A stretch of DNA of 64,000 nt from an uncultured Anaerosolibacter sp. (GTDB taxonomy: Bacteria; Bacillota_A; Clostridia; Peptostreptococcales; Thermotaleaceae): NCBI GenBank assembly GCA_937948705.1, contig CALECF010000032.1, forward strand, positions 1 through 64,000. The letters are read 5' to 3'. Below the pieces are notes generated by a model. That model was given only the letters and a program-made list of their open reading frames with translations, was not told the origin of the DNA and ran no database searches. Both the position numbers and the translations under genes were made by a program. This document shows positions 44,390-54,447 of this stretch, in pieces. The first letter of the stretch is position 1. Every line of letters begins with the position of its first letter.

Positions 44390-44402
44390 AAGGGAGATAT
44401 CC

Positions 44403-46316
44403 ATGGCGTCACAATTTGATCAATATCCAGAGATCGTAGATATGGCAAGTATTCATGAAAAACTAAACGAGAGGGGATTTGTTCCCAAACAGATCTCTAC
44501 CCTCTATCAAATTCTAGACCATGTTTTAGGAACGGAAAAGGTCACCAAGCGGGTTGAAAAGACAGGGGCGGGAGAACTAATGCATTCCGAAAAGATCGAG
44601 GATAGGGTCTTAGCCCTCCATCGGGTAGTATTTGATTCGTCAGAATTGAAGGAAGTTCCTAAGGGGGAAGCCGCCAGGGATATTTTGGTCAGCATAGAGG
44701 AAAAGCTTGCCGATATGCTGGCAAAAAAGACAGTGGAGTATAGGATTGAGCAGGAGACCCTAGAGAGAATTGAACAGAAGCAGCAGCAGTATATGGAAGA
44801 AATGAAGCTGCAAATTCTAAGAAGTACCACAGGTCCAGAAAATGCCTATACCCTTAAAAAGTATGCACTGATAGAGAAGCTGGAATCTAAAAAATTATCA
44901 AAGTCTGCCATGGAGCTTTTTAGACCATCGAGGCTTGAAGATATTGAGGGACAAAACAAAGCCATTAAATCCCTGGTATCTAAGATTGCCTCACCCTTTC
45001 CCCAGCACATTATCATTTATGGGCCACCGGGAGTAGGAAAGACGACGGCAGCTAGACTTGCCTTGGAGCATGCAAAAAAAATGAAGCATACGCCCTTTGA
45101 TGGAGAGGCAAAATTTATAGAGGTAGATGGAACCACATTAAGGTGGGATCCTAGGGAGTCGACAAATCCACTATTGGGTTCTGTCCATGATCCCATCTAT
45201 CAAGGCAGTAAAAAGGATTTGGCAGAGGTGGGAATACCAGAGCCAAAGCCCGGTCTTGTAACAGAGGCCCATGGTGGTGTACTATTTATTGATGAAATTG
45301 GAGAGTTGGATGTGACCCTTCAAAACAAATTGCTGAAGGTTCTAGAGGATAAAAGGGTAGAGTTCGATTCCGCCTATTATGATCCTGACAATCCAGCAGT
45401 GCCACTATATGTGAAGAAACTATTTAATGATGGAGCGCCCGCCGATTTTGTATTGATCGGTGCTACGACAAGACAGCCTAGCGAAATCAATCCAGCCCTT
45501 AGATCAAGATGTGCAGAGGTATTTTTTGACCCCCTATCCTCGGACCATATAGAGGATATTGTAAGAAGAGCAGCTGGGCGGTTGCAGGTCAAGTTAGATG
45601 AAGCGGTGGCAAAGACCATCAGCCAATATACCATCGAAGGAAGAAAGGCCATCAATCTTCTTTCGGATGGATATAGCATGGCGTTATATGAACAAGCTGA
45701 TCAAAAGGGTATTCATATTACGAAGAACCATATCATGGAGGTTGTACAGATGAGCCGCCTAGCACCTATAGCTACCCATAAGGCCAGTGGGGTCCCAGAA
45801 ATAGGGAAGATTTTTGGTTTAGGTGTCCATGGCTTTTTAGGTTCTGTGTTAGAGTTGGAGTGTGTGACCTTTCCCATTACTGAAAAAGGTAGAGGAAGCC
45901 TTCGCTTTAATGATATGGCTGGCACCATGACCAAGGATTCCCTGTTTAACGCCGCGTCTTTGGTGCGAAAGACAACAGGGGAGCTCCTATCCGACTATGA
46001 TGTTCATGTAAATGTCATTGGCGGTGGGAATATTGATGGCCCTTCAGCTGGGGCGGCCATTGTGACGGCGATTATCAGTGCTATACAGAACAAACCTGTA
46101 CGACAGGATGTAGCCATAACCGGGGAGATCTCTATTCGGGGCAAGGTGAAACCCGTCGGTGGCATTAATGAGAAGATTTATGGCGCCAAGCAGGAGGGAA
46201 TGAAGAAGGTCATCCTACCAAAGGAAAACATGAAGGATGTTCATCTGAACTGGGAAGGAATCGAGATCATCCCTGTAGAAACGATTGAAGAAGTACTAGA
46301 AATTATGTTAGTATAG
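44403..46316 (+). CDS. lonC: LonC, spore-type Lon-family ATP-dependent protease
   Basis: 637 residues. A helical N-terminal region (about 1-165), an AAA+ module ([26 protein letters not shown]) and a C-terminal Lon protease domain with the Ser-Lys dyad (GPSAGAAIV and [11 protein letters not shown]). There is no Lon N-terminal substrate domain. This architecture matches the Lon variant restricted to endospore formers, next to rplI-dnaB in clostridia. It probably degrades proteins during sporulation or heat stress. Thirteen bases after rplI. Confidence 0.92.
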   Translation: MASQFDQYPEIVDMASIHEKLNERGFVPKQISTLYQILDHVLGTEKVTKRVEKTGAGELMHSEKIEDRVLALHRVVFDSSELKEVPKGEAARDILVSIEEKLADMLAKKTVEYRIEQETLERIEQKQQQYMEEMKLQILRSTTGPENAYTLKKYALIEKLESKKLSKSAMELFRPSRLEDIEGQNKAIKSLVSKIASPFPQHIIIYGPPGVGKTTAARLALEHAKKMKHTPFDGEAKFIEVDGTTLRWDPRESTNPLLGSVHDPIYQGSKKDLAEVGIPEPKPGLVTEAHGGVLFIDEIGELDVTLQNKLLKVLEDKRVEFDSAYYDPDNPAVPLYVKKLFNDGAPADFVLIGATTRQPSEINPALRSRCAEVFFDPLSSDHIEDIVRRAAGRLQVKLDEAVAKTISQYTIEGRKAINLLSDGYSMALYEQADQKGIHITKNHIMEVVQMSRLAPIATHKASGVPEIGKIFGLGVHGFLGSVLELECVTFPITEKGRGSLRFNDMAGTMTKDSLFNAASLVRKTTGELLSDYDVHVNVIGGGNIDGPSAGAAIVTAIISAIQNKPVRQDVAITGEISIRGKVKPVGGINEKIYGAKQEGMKKVILPKENMKDVHLNWEGIEIIPVETIEEVLEIMLV

Positions 46317-46347
46317 TGATGAGAGCAGGATATGGATGAAAGATAAG

Positions 46348-46386
46348 GCCAGAGGAGGTTCTTTTAACCTTGTCTCTGGCTTTTTA
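46348..46386 (+). terminator. Terminator after lonC
   Basis: GCCAGAG / CTCTGGC outer stem with inner AGGTT/AACCT, then TTTTTATT. Confidence 0.82.
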
Positions 46387-46428
46387 TTATATGATAAACC
46401 ATGGGTGAGTTTGTGAGGAGGGTTTACT

Positions 46429-47757
46429 ATGGAATACTTGGGAAGAATTCCACCCCATAATATTGATGCGGAGCAATCCGTTCTAGGGGCGATGATCTTA
46501 GATCGGGAAGCGATTATTACTGCCTCTGAGATTATAAGGGGTGAAGATTTTTATAAGGAAGCCCACAAAGAAGTTTTTGAGGCCATCATTGACCTATACA
46601 ATCGAAATGAGCCTGCGGATATGGTTACTCTTTCAGAGGAGTTATCTCAGCGCCAGATATTAGAGGCTATAGGGGGCATCAGTTATCTAGCTAGCCTATC
46701 CTCAGCGGTGCCGACGACGACCAATGTGAAATACTATTCTAAGATTGTAGAGGAAAAGGCAATCCTTCGTCGATTGATTAAGGCATCTTCGGAGATACTG
46801 GACAAAGGATATCAGGCAGAGGATGAGCTAAACAGTATATTGGATCTTGCTGAAAGAAATATATTTAACATTTCCCAAAGCAGATCCCAAGAAGGCTTTA
46901 CACCTATCAAAGAAATCCTCTTAGAAAGCTTTAATAAGATTGAAGAACTATATCAAAAAAAGGGTGGTATTACTGGGATAACCACGGGATTTTCGGATAT
47001 TGACAGAAAAACGTCGGGTCTTCAACGCTCGGATTTAATTTTGATAGCTGCCAGACCTTCCATGGGAAAAACAGCCTTTTCTCTTAACGTAGCCCAGAAT
47101 GCTGCGTTACAAGGTAGTGCAGTGGCTGTATTCAGCTTGGAGATGTCCAAAGACCAGCTTGTACAGCGTATGCTCAGTGCTGAGTCCCATATAGAGATTC
47201 AGAAGATTAGAACAGGAACCCTCTCGGAGGATGAATGGCCGAGGTTGGCAAAGGCCATGGGCCCATTAGCCCAAGCCAAGGTTTTTATCGATGATAGTCC
47301 TGGAATTACGGTGATGGAAATGAAGGCCAAGTGCCGAAAGCTTAAGATGGAGCATGGGTTAGATATGATCCTGATTGACTATCTTCAGTTGATGAATGGT
47401 GACGGAAAGTCAGAGAGTAGACAACAGGAAATTTCGGCGATTTCTCGTAATCTAAAAGGCCTTGCCAGGGAAATGGACTGTCCTGTGGTAGCCCTTTCCC
47501 AGCTCTCCCGTGCACCGGAGCTCAGGGCAGATCACCGACCGATCCTGTCTGACCTCAGGGAGTCTGGTGCCATTGAGCAGGATGCGGATATCGTGATGTT
47601 CCTATACCGGGATGAGTATTATCATCCTGATAGTGAAAAGAAAAATATTGGAGAAGTTATTATTGCCAAGCAGCGTAACGGATCTACAGGAACGGTGGAG
47701 TTGGCGTGGCTTGGACAGTTTACAAAGTTTGCAAACCTAGAAAAATTTAGGGATTAG
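46429..47757 (+). CDS. dnaB: Replicative DNA helicase DnaB (DnaC in Bacillus naming)
   Basis: 442 residues. N-terminal domain (RIPPHNIDAEQSVLGAMI), linker and RecA-like helicase domain with Walker A RPSMGKTAFSL, Walker B MILIDYLQLM and SDLRESGAIEQDADIVMFLYR. It is the hexameric helicase at the replication fork, loaded with the help of DnaD/DnaC-type proteins such as those at 53450-55497. GGAGGG precedes the ATG. Confidence 0.97.
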   Translation: MEYLGRIPPHNIDAEQSVLGAMILDREAIITASEIIRGEDFYKEAHKEVFEAIIDLYNRNEPADMVTLSEELSQRQILEAIGGISYLASLSSAVPTTTNVKYYSKIVEEKAILRRLIKASSEILDKGYQAEDELNSILDLAERNIFNISQSRSQEGFTPIKEILLESFNKIEELYQKKGGITGITTGFSDIDRKTSGLQRSDLILIAARPSMGKTAFSLNVAQNAALQGSAVAVFSLEMSKDQLVQRMLSAESHIEIQKIRTGTLSEDEWPRLAKAMGPLAQAKVFIDDSPGITVMEMKAKCRKLKMEHGLDMILIDYLQLMNGDGKSESRQQEISAISRNLKGLAREMDCPVVALSQLSRAPELRADHRPILSDLRESGAIEQDADIVMFLYRDEYYHPDSEKKNIGEVIIAKQRNGSTGTVELAWLGQFTKFANLEKFRD

Positions 47758-47768
47758 CCTATTCGAAT

Positions 47769-47823
47769 GATAAAAACCTTCAAGTTTTGGTGTTGAGAGT
47801 ACCAAGGCTTAAAGGTTTTTTTC
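47769..47823 (+). terminator. Terminator after dnaB
   Basis: AAAACCTTcAAG / CTTaAAGGTTTT stem followed by a T run. Confidence 0.75.
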
Positions 47824-47880
47824 TGTTTGAAATAGAATAATTATGGAAATAAATAACTTTAATACAAACGATATAAAAAG

Positions 47881-48036
47881 AGCGTCTCCGACGCTTTCGC
47901 TAGGAAACCCTAGGTTTCCTTCGACGACAGCAAAGCTGTCTGAGCACCTTCCTAAATTCGGGCAGGGGATTTCATCCCCTACAACCCCTGTTTTTTATAT
48001 GATGGGAAAGTAGAACTTTCCCATCATATAAAAAAA
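47881..48036 (-). repeat. Dispersed multi-hairpin repeat, copy B (inverted relative to A)
   Basis: Read on the minus strand it gives, in copy A order, a 19-bp stem (47992-48010 with 48016-48034), AGGGGAT/ATCCCCT (47964-47980), GACAGC/GCTGTC (47926-47940), AGGAAACC/GGTTTCCT (47902-47920) and AGCGTC/GACGCT (47881-47895). The linkers GGGGTTGTAGGGGATGAAAT and AGGAAGGTGCTCAG are shared with copy A. The GACAGC stem replaces GGCTGC, and ATATGATGGGAAAG replaces ATAAGATAGGAAAG, with both arms changed together. Confidence 0.85.
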
Positions 48037-48098
48037 CAACCTATTTATATAAAAGGCGTAAAAATGCTTATTGAAGAGTCGTAGGAGGAGAGAATAAT

Positions 48099-49298
48099 AT
48101 GGAATTAAGGAAAGAGTTTATCATTGTAGGAAATGGCGTAGCAGGTATGACCGCCGCAGAGGAAATTCGCAAGAGGGATAAAGACGCTGGGATTCGAATC
48201 ATTACAGGGGAGAAATATTTAACATATTATCGGGTGAAGCTTTCTCATTTTATTGGTAAGTCCTTTGAATTAAAGGATGTGCTGATCCACGATGAAAGCT
48301 GGTATAGAGAACGAGATATTGAGGTGATAATGGACACCAAGGTAAAAAAAATTGATGTGGCCCAATCAAAGGTAATGCTGGAAAGTGGTGAGGAGCTCTC
48401 CTATGATCAATTGTTGTTGGCCAATGGAAGTAGTTCTTTTATTCCGCCTGTTCCAGGAACAGAAAAGACAGGGGCCTATGCCTTAAGAAATCTGTATGAT
48501 CTAAATGAGATACAGCAACATCTCCAGGATTGCAAAGAAGTGGCAGTTATTGGTGGAGGCCTTCTGGGACTAGAGGCTGCTTGGTCTTTGAAGGAAAGGG
48601 GATTTATTGTCCATGTGTTGGAATTTTTTCCATACCTGCTGCCTCGACAATTGGATGAGGAACTGGCTGGCTATGTAAAGGAGAAGTTAGAAGAAGAAGG
48701 ATTGAAGATTCATCTATCTGCTGCATCCCAAGAGCTTGTGGGAGATGGTAAAATCAAGGGTATTCTGTTGAAGGATGGAACAACCATTCCAGCTGATATG
48801 GTATTATTCTCTACAGGAGTGAAACCAAATACCGATATTGTGGTAGACACGGAAATTCATTTTAATAAAGGAATTCAAGTAGATGAGCATATGAGAACCA
48901 ATGTAAAAAATATTTATGCTGCTGGAGATGTGGCGGAGTTTAAGGGGATTGTCATGGGACTTTGGTCTACAGCCATGGATCAAGGAAAGGTGGCTGGTAA
49001 AAATATGACTGGAGCAAATGAAAGTTATGATTTACCCCAGCCAGCGACCCTATTAAATATAGGAGGACTTTCCGTATTTTCAGTGGGGGAGATTGGCGGA
49101 GAGAAACAAATCCTAGGGTATCGAGAAGGGCAGATCTTCCATAAACTCTTTATGGAAGAAGGGAAGATCATAGGTGGCGTACTAACAGGAGATGTGAAAA
49201 AGATGGCAGCCTTGAAAAAGGCAGTCAATGGGCGAAAAGATATCTCAGATCTTCTGAATCAAGGGTTAAATGGATTAGAAATCTTAAATCAGCTGTAA
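48099..49298 (+). CDS. FAD-dependent pyridine-nucleotide oxidoreductase (NADH:rubredoxin reductase-like)
   Basis: 399 residues. The FAD motif is IIVGNGVAGMTAAEEIRK and the NAD motif AVIGGGLLGLEAAWSL; AAGDVAEF is the second FAD contact. YLTYYRVKLSHFIG matches clostridial NADH:rubredoxin reductases and the FAD part of assimilatory nitrite reductase. No redox-active CxxC is present. It probably reduces a rubredoxin or small Fe-S protein for oxygen detoxification. GGAGGAGAG precedes the ATG. Confidence 0.85.
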   Translation: MELRKEFIIVGNGVAGMTAAEEIRKRDKDAGIRIITGEKYLTYYRVKLSHFIGKSFELKDVLIHDESWYRERDIEVIMDTKVKKIDVAQSKVMLESGEELSYDQLLLANGSSSFIPPVPGTEKTGAYALRNLYDLNEIQQHLQDCKEVAVIGGGLLGLEAAWSLKERGFIVHVLEFFPYLLPRQLDEELAGYVKEKLEEEGLKIHLSAASQELVGDGKIKGILLKDGTTIPADMVLFSTGVKPNTDIVVDTEIHFNKGIQVDEHMRTNVKNIYAAGDVAEFKGIVMGLWSTAMDQGKVAGKNMTGANESYDLPQPATLLNIGGLSVFSVGEIGGEKQILGYREGQIFHKLFMEEGKIIGGVLTGDVKKMAALKKAVNGRKDISDLLNQGLNGLEILNQL

Positions 49299-49525
49299 AT
49301 AATAGATTACCTTTAACAGGTCAAGTATCTTAAAAATATATACCACCGACTTTGATGGCATACCAGGATAGTCTATAAAGGGCTATCCTGATAGTGCACT
49401 TATGGCCAAAAATTATTGTAAAGGAAGGTAAGACAAGGGGTAGAGCAGAATATTTTTATAGAAAGGTACATAGTAATCAAAGGAAGAAAATTTCAATACA
49501 TTCCATGGGTAGGGGGAACTGTTTC

Positions 49526-50158
49526 GTGTGGATTGCTATAGGAGATAAGACAAAAATAAGAAAATTAGAAAGAGAAGATGTGGATCGAATGCAAAATTGG
49601 GGAAAGCACACGAATCCATTATTTTTGCATTATAACTTTCCTATTTTAAGCAAGCAGGAAAGAGATGAATGGTATCGATTAAAAACAGGGAAGTTTAGAA
49701 GAAAGAGCTTTATCATAGAAGGCTTTCAGAAAGATATTGTAGGATTTCTTTCTATTCGCGATATGCGTTGGTTTAAAGGTGAGGCAGAGTTAGGAATTGT
49801 ACTAGATCCGAATCATATGAATGAAGGCTATGGGACGGATGCTATTCAAGCTTTCTTGAGATATTATTTCAGGCGGATGAGGATGAGAACAATGACACTG
49901 CGGGCAGCTGTTTATAATGAGAGAGCCATTCGATGTTATAGGAATTGTGGCTTTGAGGTGATGGGTGAAGAAGTGATGGCATTTGAGGATCAAACGGCAG
50001 AAATCTTCTATAACCAAAAATATCTGGAATTTGCAAATATGTTTGTAGCATCAGGTAGTGAAATGATGACAAAATATATAAAAATGGAATTGAAAAGAGA
50101 GAATTATGAACACAGTATCAACAGCATGTCCACAAAAACTGTGTGGAAATGTGAATAA
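49526..50158 (+). CDS. GNAT family N-acetyltransferase
   Basis: About 210 residues from a GTG after AGGGGGA; the open frame extends 44 codons further upstream without family-like sequence. KIRKLEREDVDRMQNWG opens a RimJ-type GNAT fold; LDPNHMNEGYGTDAIQAFL is the acetyl-CoA pyrophosphate loop and NERAIRCYRNCGFEV the C-terminal signature. Substrate unknown. Its last 17 bases and the DNA beyond carry DnaA-box-like sequences. Confidence 0.82.
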   Translation: MWIAIGDKTKIRKLEREDVDRMQNWGKHTNPLFLHYNFPILSKQERDEWYRLKTGKFRRKSFIIEGFQKDIVGFLSIRDMRWFKGEAELGIVLDPNHMNEGYGTDAIQAFLRYYFRRMRMRTMTLRAAVYNERAIRCYRNCGFEVMGEEVMAFEDQTAEIFYNQKYLEFANMFVASGSEMMTKYIKMELKRENYEHSINSMSTKTVWKCE

Positions 50159-50232
50159 CATTGTGGATAAGTTGATAAAAGTGATAGGTTTTTGCACGAT
50201 GATGGCAATACGCAGGGTGAATATGTGTATAA
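50142..50232 (+). other. Cluster of DnaA-box-like 9-mers
   Basis: Same-orientation 9-mers: TGTGGAAAT (50142, two mismatches), TGTGAATAA (50150, one mismatch), TGTGGATAA (50162, perfect complement of TTATCCACA) and TGTGTATAA (50224, one mismatch). The rest of the 50159-50515 gap is AT-rich with no recognised gene. Confidence 0.5.
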
Positions 50233-50515
50233 GTCTTGTAATGCTGTTATCTAATAGAAATAGAACTTTATGATCCATATAGGCGTATTATAAAATACAA
50301 ATGTTGTAAGGTTTAATGAAATTGGTTAGATAAAGTGTTTATGAAAATATATTTTATTGTTTAGAAGCGGTTGTTTAAAGGGATAATAAAAAGGATAGGA
50401 GCCCTAGGAAACCATGAAGAAAGGGCACCGCATTTCTAGAAAATATGGTTTGTTTTTACCCAAAAGATGGTATAATGTTAGTGGATTATTAAACCAATAG
50501 AAGGAGGAAGTAAAG

Positions 50516-50725
50516 ATGGCGAAAGTAACAAAGGATATGATTATTGCAGATGTATTGAGAATGGATAGAGAGACAGCTCCTATTTTCATGAGACATGGAC
50601 TACATTGTCTAGGATGCCCTGCATCTTCCATGGAAAGCATTGCGGATGCAGCAATGGTTCATGGATTAAATGTAGATGATTTAATAAATGATTTAAACGA
50701 ATATTTTGCAGGCAAAGCTGAATAA
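50516..50725 (+). CDS. DUF1858 domain protein
   Basis: 69 residues, whole protein is the domain: ITKDMIIADVL-like start (VTKDMIIADVLRMDRETAPIF), the HGLHCLGCP motif with two cysteines, and a helical C-terminus. DUF1858 domains accompany hybrid-cluster and ScdA-type redox proteins; the Cys pair may bind metal or NO. GGAGG precedes the ATG and a TATAAT (50471-50476) lies 40 bases upstream. Confidence 0.87.
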   Translation: MAKVTKDMIIADVLRMDRETAPIFMRHGLHCLGCPASSMESIADAAMVHGLNVDDLINDLNEYFAGKAE

Positions 50726-50730
50726 TTAAT

Positions 50731-50763
50731 AAAGGTGTCTAAGGAAACTTAGGCACCTTTTGT
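50731..50763 (+). terminator. Terminator after the DUF1858 gene
   Basis: AAAGGTGtCTAAG / CTTAGgCACCTTT stem followed by TG and a T-rich stretch. Confidence 0.8.
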
Positions 50764-50823
50764 ATATTTTATGGAAGTTTGCGTTATATTACCCGTAGAA
50801 ATATGAACGGGCAGGAGGGCAAT

Positions 50824-51486
50824 ATGACATATTCTTTCAAGGTAATCATTACTTATTTGATAATCCTATTCCTCTTTAGGCTTCTAGGGAAGCGAGCCAG
50901 CAGCCAGTTGACGAATTATGATTTAGCAAATCTATTTATTTTAAGTGCCATAGCGGCAGGACCACTAGTTACGGAAAGCTTTGGTCAGGCGCTGGTTGGC
51001 ATGGTTATATTTACAGGACTACATCTTCTATTAAGGCTTCTGGGTACAAATCATCGTATGCAGGAGTATATTCAGGGAAAATCTAAAATGTTGATCCATA
51101 GAGGAAAAGTTTCTGAGGAAAATCTAAAATCGGCCAAGGTCAGTTTGGGGGAGCTCATAGATGAGCTCAAAAGATTAGGATATGCCAATGTGGCCGATGT
51201 GGAGTTCGCAATCCTAGAGAATACAGGTCAGATGAACGTTGTGCCTAAGAAAAAAGGCAGAAATTCCATGGTGAAAGAAATCAGTGCAGCAAGAAAAGGG
51301 CAGGAGATTCCTTTGCCCCTGATCATTTCTCAAAGGGTATTACAGGATAACCTAGATTATGCAGGTTTAAGGATAGAGTGGCTACTGGATAAATTAAAGG
51401 AACAGGGAATCGAAAGCATCAAAGAAGTAGCATTGGCCACGGTGAATGGTGAGGCCCAGATTTATGTAGAGAGAGTAAAGAAGTAA
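50824..51486 (+). CDS. DUF421 family membrane protein (YetF-like)
   Basis: 220 residues from the ATG at 50824, five bases after GGAGGG. Two or three N-terminal helices (LIILFLFRLLGKRASSQL, LFILSAIAAGPLV, VGMVIFTGLHLLLRLLG) and a cytoplasmic domain with KLIHRGKVxEENL-like KMLIHRGKVSEENLKSAKV and VADVEFAILENTGQMNVVPK. In spore formers YetF relatives take part in germination or membrane organisation; role here unknown. Confidence 0.85.
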   Translation: MTYSFKVIITYLIILFLFRLLGKRASSQLTNYDLANLFILSAIAAGPLVTESFGQALVGMVIFTGLHLLLRLLGTNHRMQEYIQGKSKMLIHRGKVSEENLKSAKVSLGELIDELKRLGYANVADVEFAILENTGQMNVVPKKKGRNSMVKEISAARKGQEIPLPLIISQRVLQDNLDYAGLRIEWLLDKLKEQGIESIKEVALATVNGEAQIYVERVKK

Positions 51487-51497
51487 AAAAGACAACT

Positions 51498-51569
51498 ACG
51501 AATAAAATAATAGATATGCAAATAAATATTCGTAAATTCATTGACGAGAAGGGCTGTATTTGATAGTAT
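51498..51569 (+). promoter_or_regulatory. purA promoter with PurR-like inverted boxes
   Basis: TTGACG (51541-51546), 17-base spacer, TAGTAT (51564-51569). Immediately upstream, ACGAATA (51498-51504) and TATTCGT (51527-51533) form an inverted CGAA/TTCG pair, the arrangement bound by Firmicutes PurR. The regulator itself is not in the window. Confidence 0.45.
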
Positions 51570-51640
51570 AAGCTGTGGATGTTCGGAAATAAAGATAGAA
51601 GAACGAAAGAAAGTTAGCGTACACTTTATCATAAGCGTAA

Positions 51641-52942
<1,302 letters not shown>

Positions 52943-52945
52943 GGA

Positions 52946-53077
52946 GGTTAGCGGTTGGCAGTTAGCCGTTAGCAGTAAAACAATTAAATACAAGATGTAG
53001 ATCCATATAAAAACCACAAAGATAATAAATCCTTGTGGTTTTTTCATATTAAACCGCTAACCTGCTAACTGCTAACC
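52946..53077. repeat. GTTAGC-type inverted repeats flanking the purA terminator
   Basis: GGTTAGCGGTTGGCAGTTAGC... (52946-52975) and ...CCGCTAACCTGCTAACTGCTAACC in shorter blocks (53054-53077) are imperfect inverted copies made of GTTAGC units, bracketing the terminator. The design parallels the TTAGAAG repeat at 37719-37801. Confidence 0.7.
53012..53044 (+). terminator. Terminator after purA
   Basis: AACCACAA / TTGTGGTT stem followed by TTTT. Confidence 0.8.
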
Positions 53078-53138
53078 GAGAAAATACTATATCAGCATAT
53101 TGCGTAAATTTGTTGAAAAGGAAAAACAATGAAGAAAC

Positions 53139-53180
53139 ATAAAAATAAAAAGAGACATGAGTCCACTGATCTCACATCCC
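53139..53180 (-). terminator. Terminator of the tRNA operon
   Basis: On the minus strand GAGGGATGTGAG pairs with CTCATGTCTC (with G-T wobbles) and is followed by TTTTTATTTTT. Confidence 0.7.
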
Positions 53181-53193
53181 TCTTCTTATGTAG

Positions 53194-53268
53194 TGGAGCT
53201 AGTGAAGGGAATCGAACCCCCAACCTGCTGATTACAAGTCAGCTGCTCTACCGTTGAGCCACACTAGC
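53194..53268 (-). tRNA. tRNA-Thr (anticodon TGT)
   Basis: 75 bases including encoded CCA. Acceptor GCTAGTG / CACTAGC, anticodon stem CTGA / TCAG around CTTGTAA (anticodon TGT), T-arm with GGTTCGATTCC. Second gene of a two-tRNA operon, five bases after tRNA-Lys. Confidence 0.96.
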
Positions 53269-53273
53269 AAAGG

Positions 53274-53349
53274 TGGTGACCCATCCGCGGCTCGAACGCG
53301 GGACACCTTGATTAAAAGTCAAGTGCTCTACCAGCTGAGCTAATGGGTC
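53274..53349 (-). tRNA. tRNA-Lys (anticodon TTT)
   Basis: 76 bases including encoded CCA. Acceptor GACCCAT / ATGGGTC, D-arm AGCTCAGCTGGTAGAGC, anticodon stem CTTGA / TCAAG around CTTTTAA (anticodon TTT), T-arm with CGTTCGAGCC. First gene of the operon. Confidence 0.97.
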
Positions 53350-53374
53350 ATACTGTTTGGTACCACAGTTATAT

Positions 53375-53403
53375 ATATTACAGGATACAACAGTATAAGT
53401 CAA
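53375..53403 (-). promoter_or_regulatory. Promoter of the tRNA-Lys/tRNA-Thr operon
   Basis: On the minus strand TTGACT (53403-53398), 17-base spacer, TAATAT (53380-53375), 26 bases before the tRNA-Lys 5' end. Confidence 0.7.
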
Positions 53404-53449
53404 CATGAAATGACAGATCTTTTTTTAGAAAAATCTTTATAATCAGGAT

Positions 53450-54442
53450 CTATTTCTCCCAGCGTAAATCCTTGCCATAGAACTTAAGAATTGTAAATTC
53501 ACCGAAAATCCTAGATGAAACCCGCTGACTATAGATCGTCGCAACTTCCACAGGAGATAGGTTGGTTGAAATCAATATCTTCTTTCCTTGAATCAATCTG
53601 GAGTTGATGATGTTGAAAATTTCAGTGTTGGTAAAGGCATTTGTCAGCTCTGTGCCTAAGTCATCAATAATCAAGAGGTCACAGTCAAATAAAAGCTGAT
53701 ACGCCATTTCAACATCGGGGGTTCTGTTATTATTGAATTTATAATTCTCCAGAATCTCTAAAATCTTAAAGGCCGTCTGATAAATAACGATGTGACCCTT
53801 ATCCAGTAGGGACTTAGCAATACAATTGCACATAAACGTCTTTCCAAGCCCTGTGGAGCCATAAAAGAATAAGTTTTCTTTTGGATTTCGATCAAAGTTA
53901 ATCGTGAAACCCTCCGCAATGCTCAGGATGTTGTGCATATTCTGTTTTGGAGATAGATCTTCATCCTTATATTTACTATCAGAGAAGATATCTAGATTAA
54001 AGGACTGAAAATTTTCTTTGGCCAAGACCTTAGACATATTAGACATTTCATAGGCGTGATTAATGAGACGCTGTTTAAAGCAGTTGCATTTCTGACCCTC
54101 CGTTGAAAATCCAGTATCTTTGCAGGCAGGACATTGATAATTTAACTCCAGGTAATTTAAAGGAAAATTGCTTTCTGTCATCAATATCGCCTTATCCTGT
54201 TTTAGTAGATCCATTTTCTCTTTGATTTCCAGCAAAGCCTGTTCATGATTTTCAGGGTGGGTTAAAATGACCTTGGCCACCATCATGCCTGTTCTTGAAA
54301 TTTCTTCATCGATTTGTTTTATTTTGGGAACCAGACTATATACATGTTGTTTTCTTTTCTCTAATTCTCTATATTCATGATCTCTAATCTTCTCATAGCC
54401 GCGCAATATTTCTTTGACAAATGGATTATGCAAGGTGAACAC
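53450..54442 (-). CDS. DnaC/DnaI-type helicase loader ATPase
   Basis: 330 residues, GTG start. The N-terminal part is a coiled coil with a zinc motif (YQCPACKDTGF ... CNCF); the C-terminal AAA+ domain has Walker A GSTGLGKTFMC, Walker B LLIIDDLGTE and ISTNLSP sensor I. It loads the DnaB helicase on DNA together with DnaD. Five bases after the dnaD-type gene. Confidence 0.92.
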   Translation of the reverse strand: MFTLHNPFVKEILRGYEKIRDHEYRELEKRKQHVYSLVPKIKQIDEEISRTGMMVAKVILTHPENHEQALLEIKEKMDLLKQDKAILMTESNFPLNYLELNYQCPACKDTGFSTEGQKCNCFKQRLINHAYEMSNMSKVLAKENFQSFNLDIFSDSKYKDEDLSPKQNMHNILSIAEGFTINFDRNPKENLFFYGSTGLGKTFMCNCIAKSLLDKGHIVIYQTAFKILEILENYKFNNNRTPDVEMAYQLLFDCDLLIIDDLGTELTNAFTNTEIFNIINSRLIQGKKILISTNLSPVEVATIYSQRVSSRIFGEFTILKFYGKDLRWEK

Positions 54443-54447
54443 CTACC

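Noticed and set aside
50142..50232. DnaA-box cluster as the chromosomal origin
   Set aside because: No dnaA, dnaN or rpmH beside it, no clear AT-rich unwinding region with repeats, and only four boxes.
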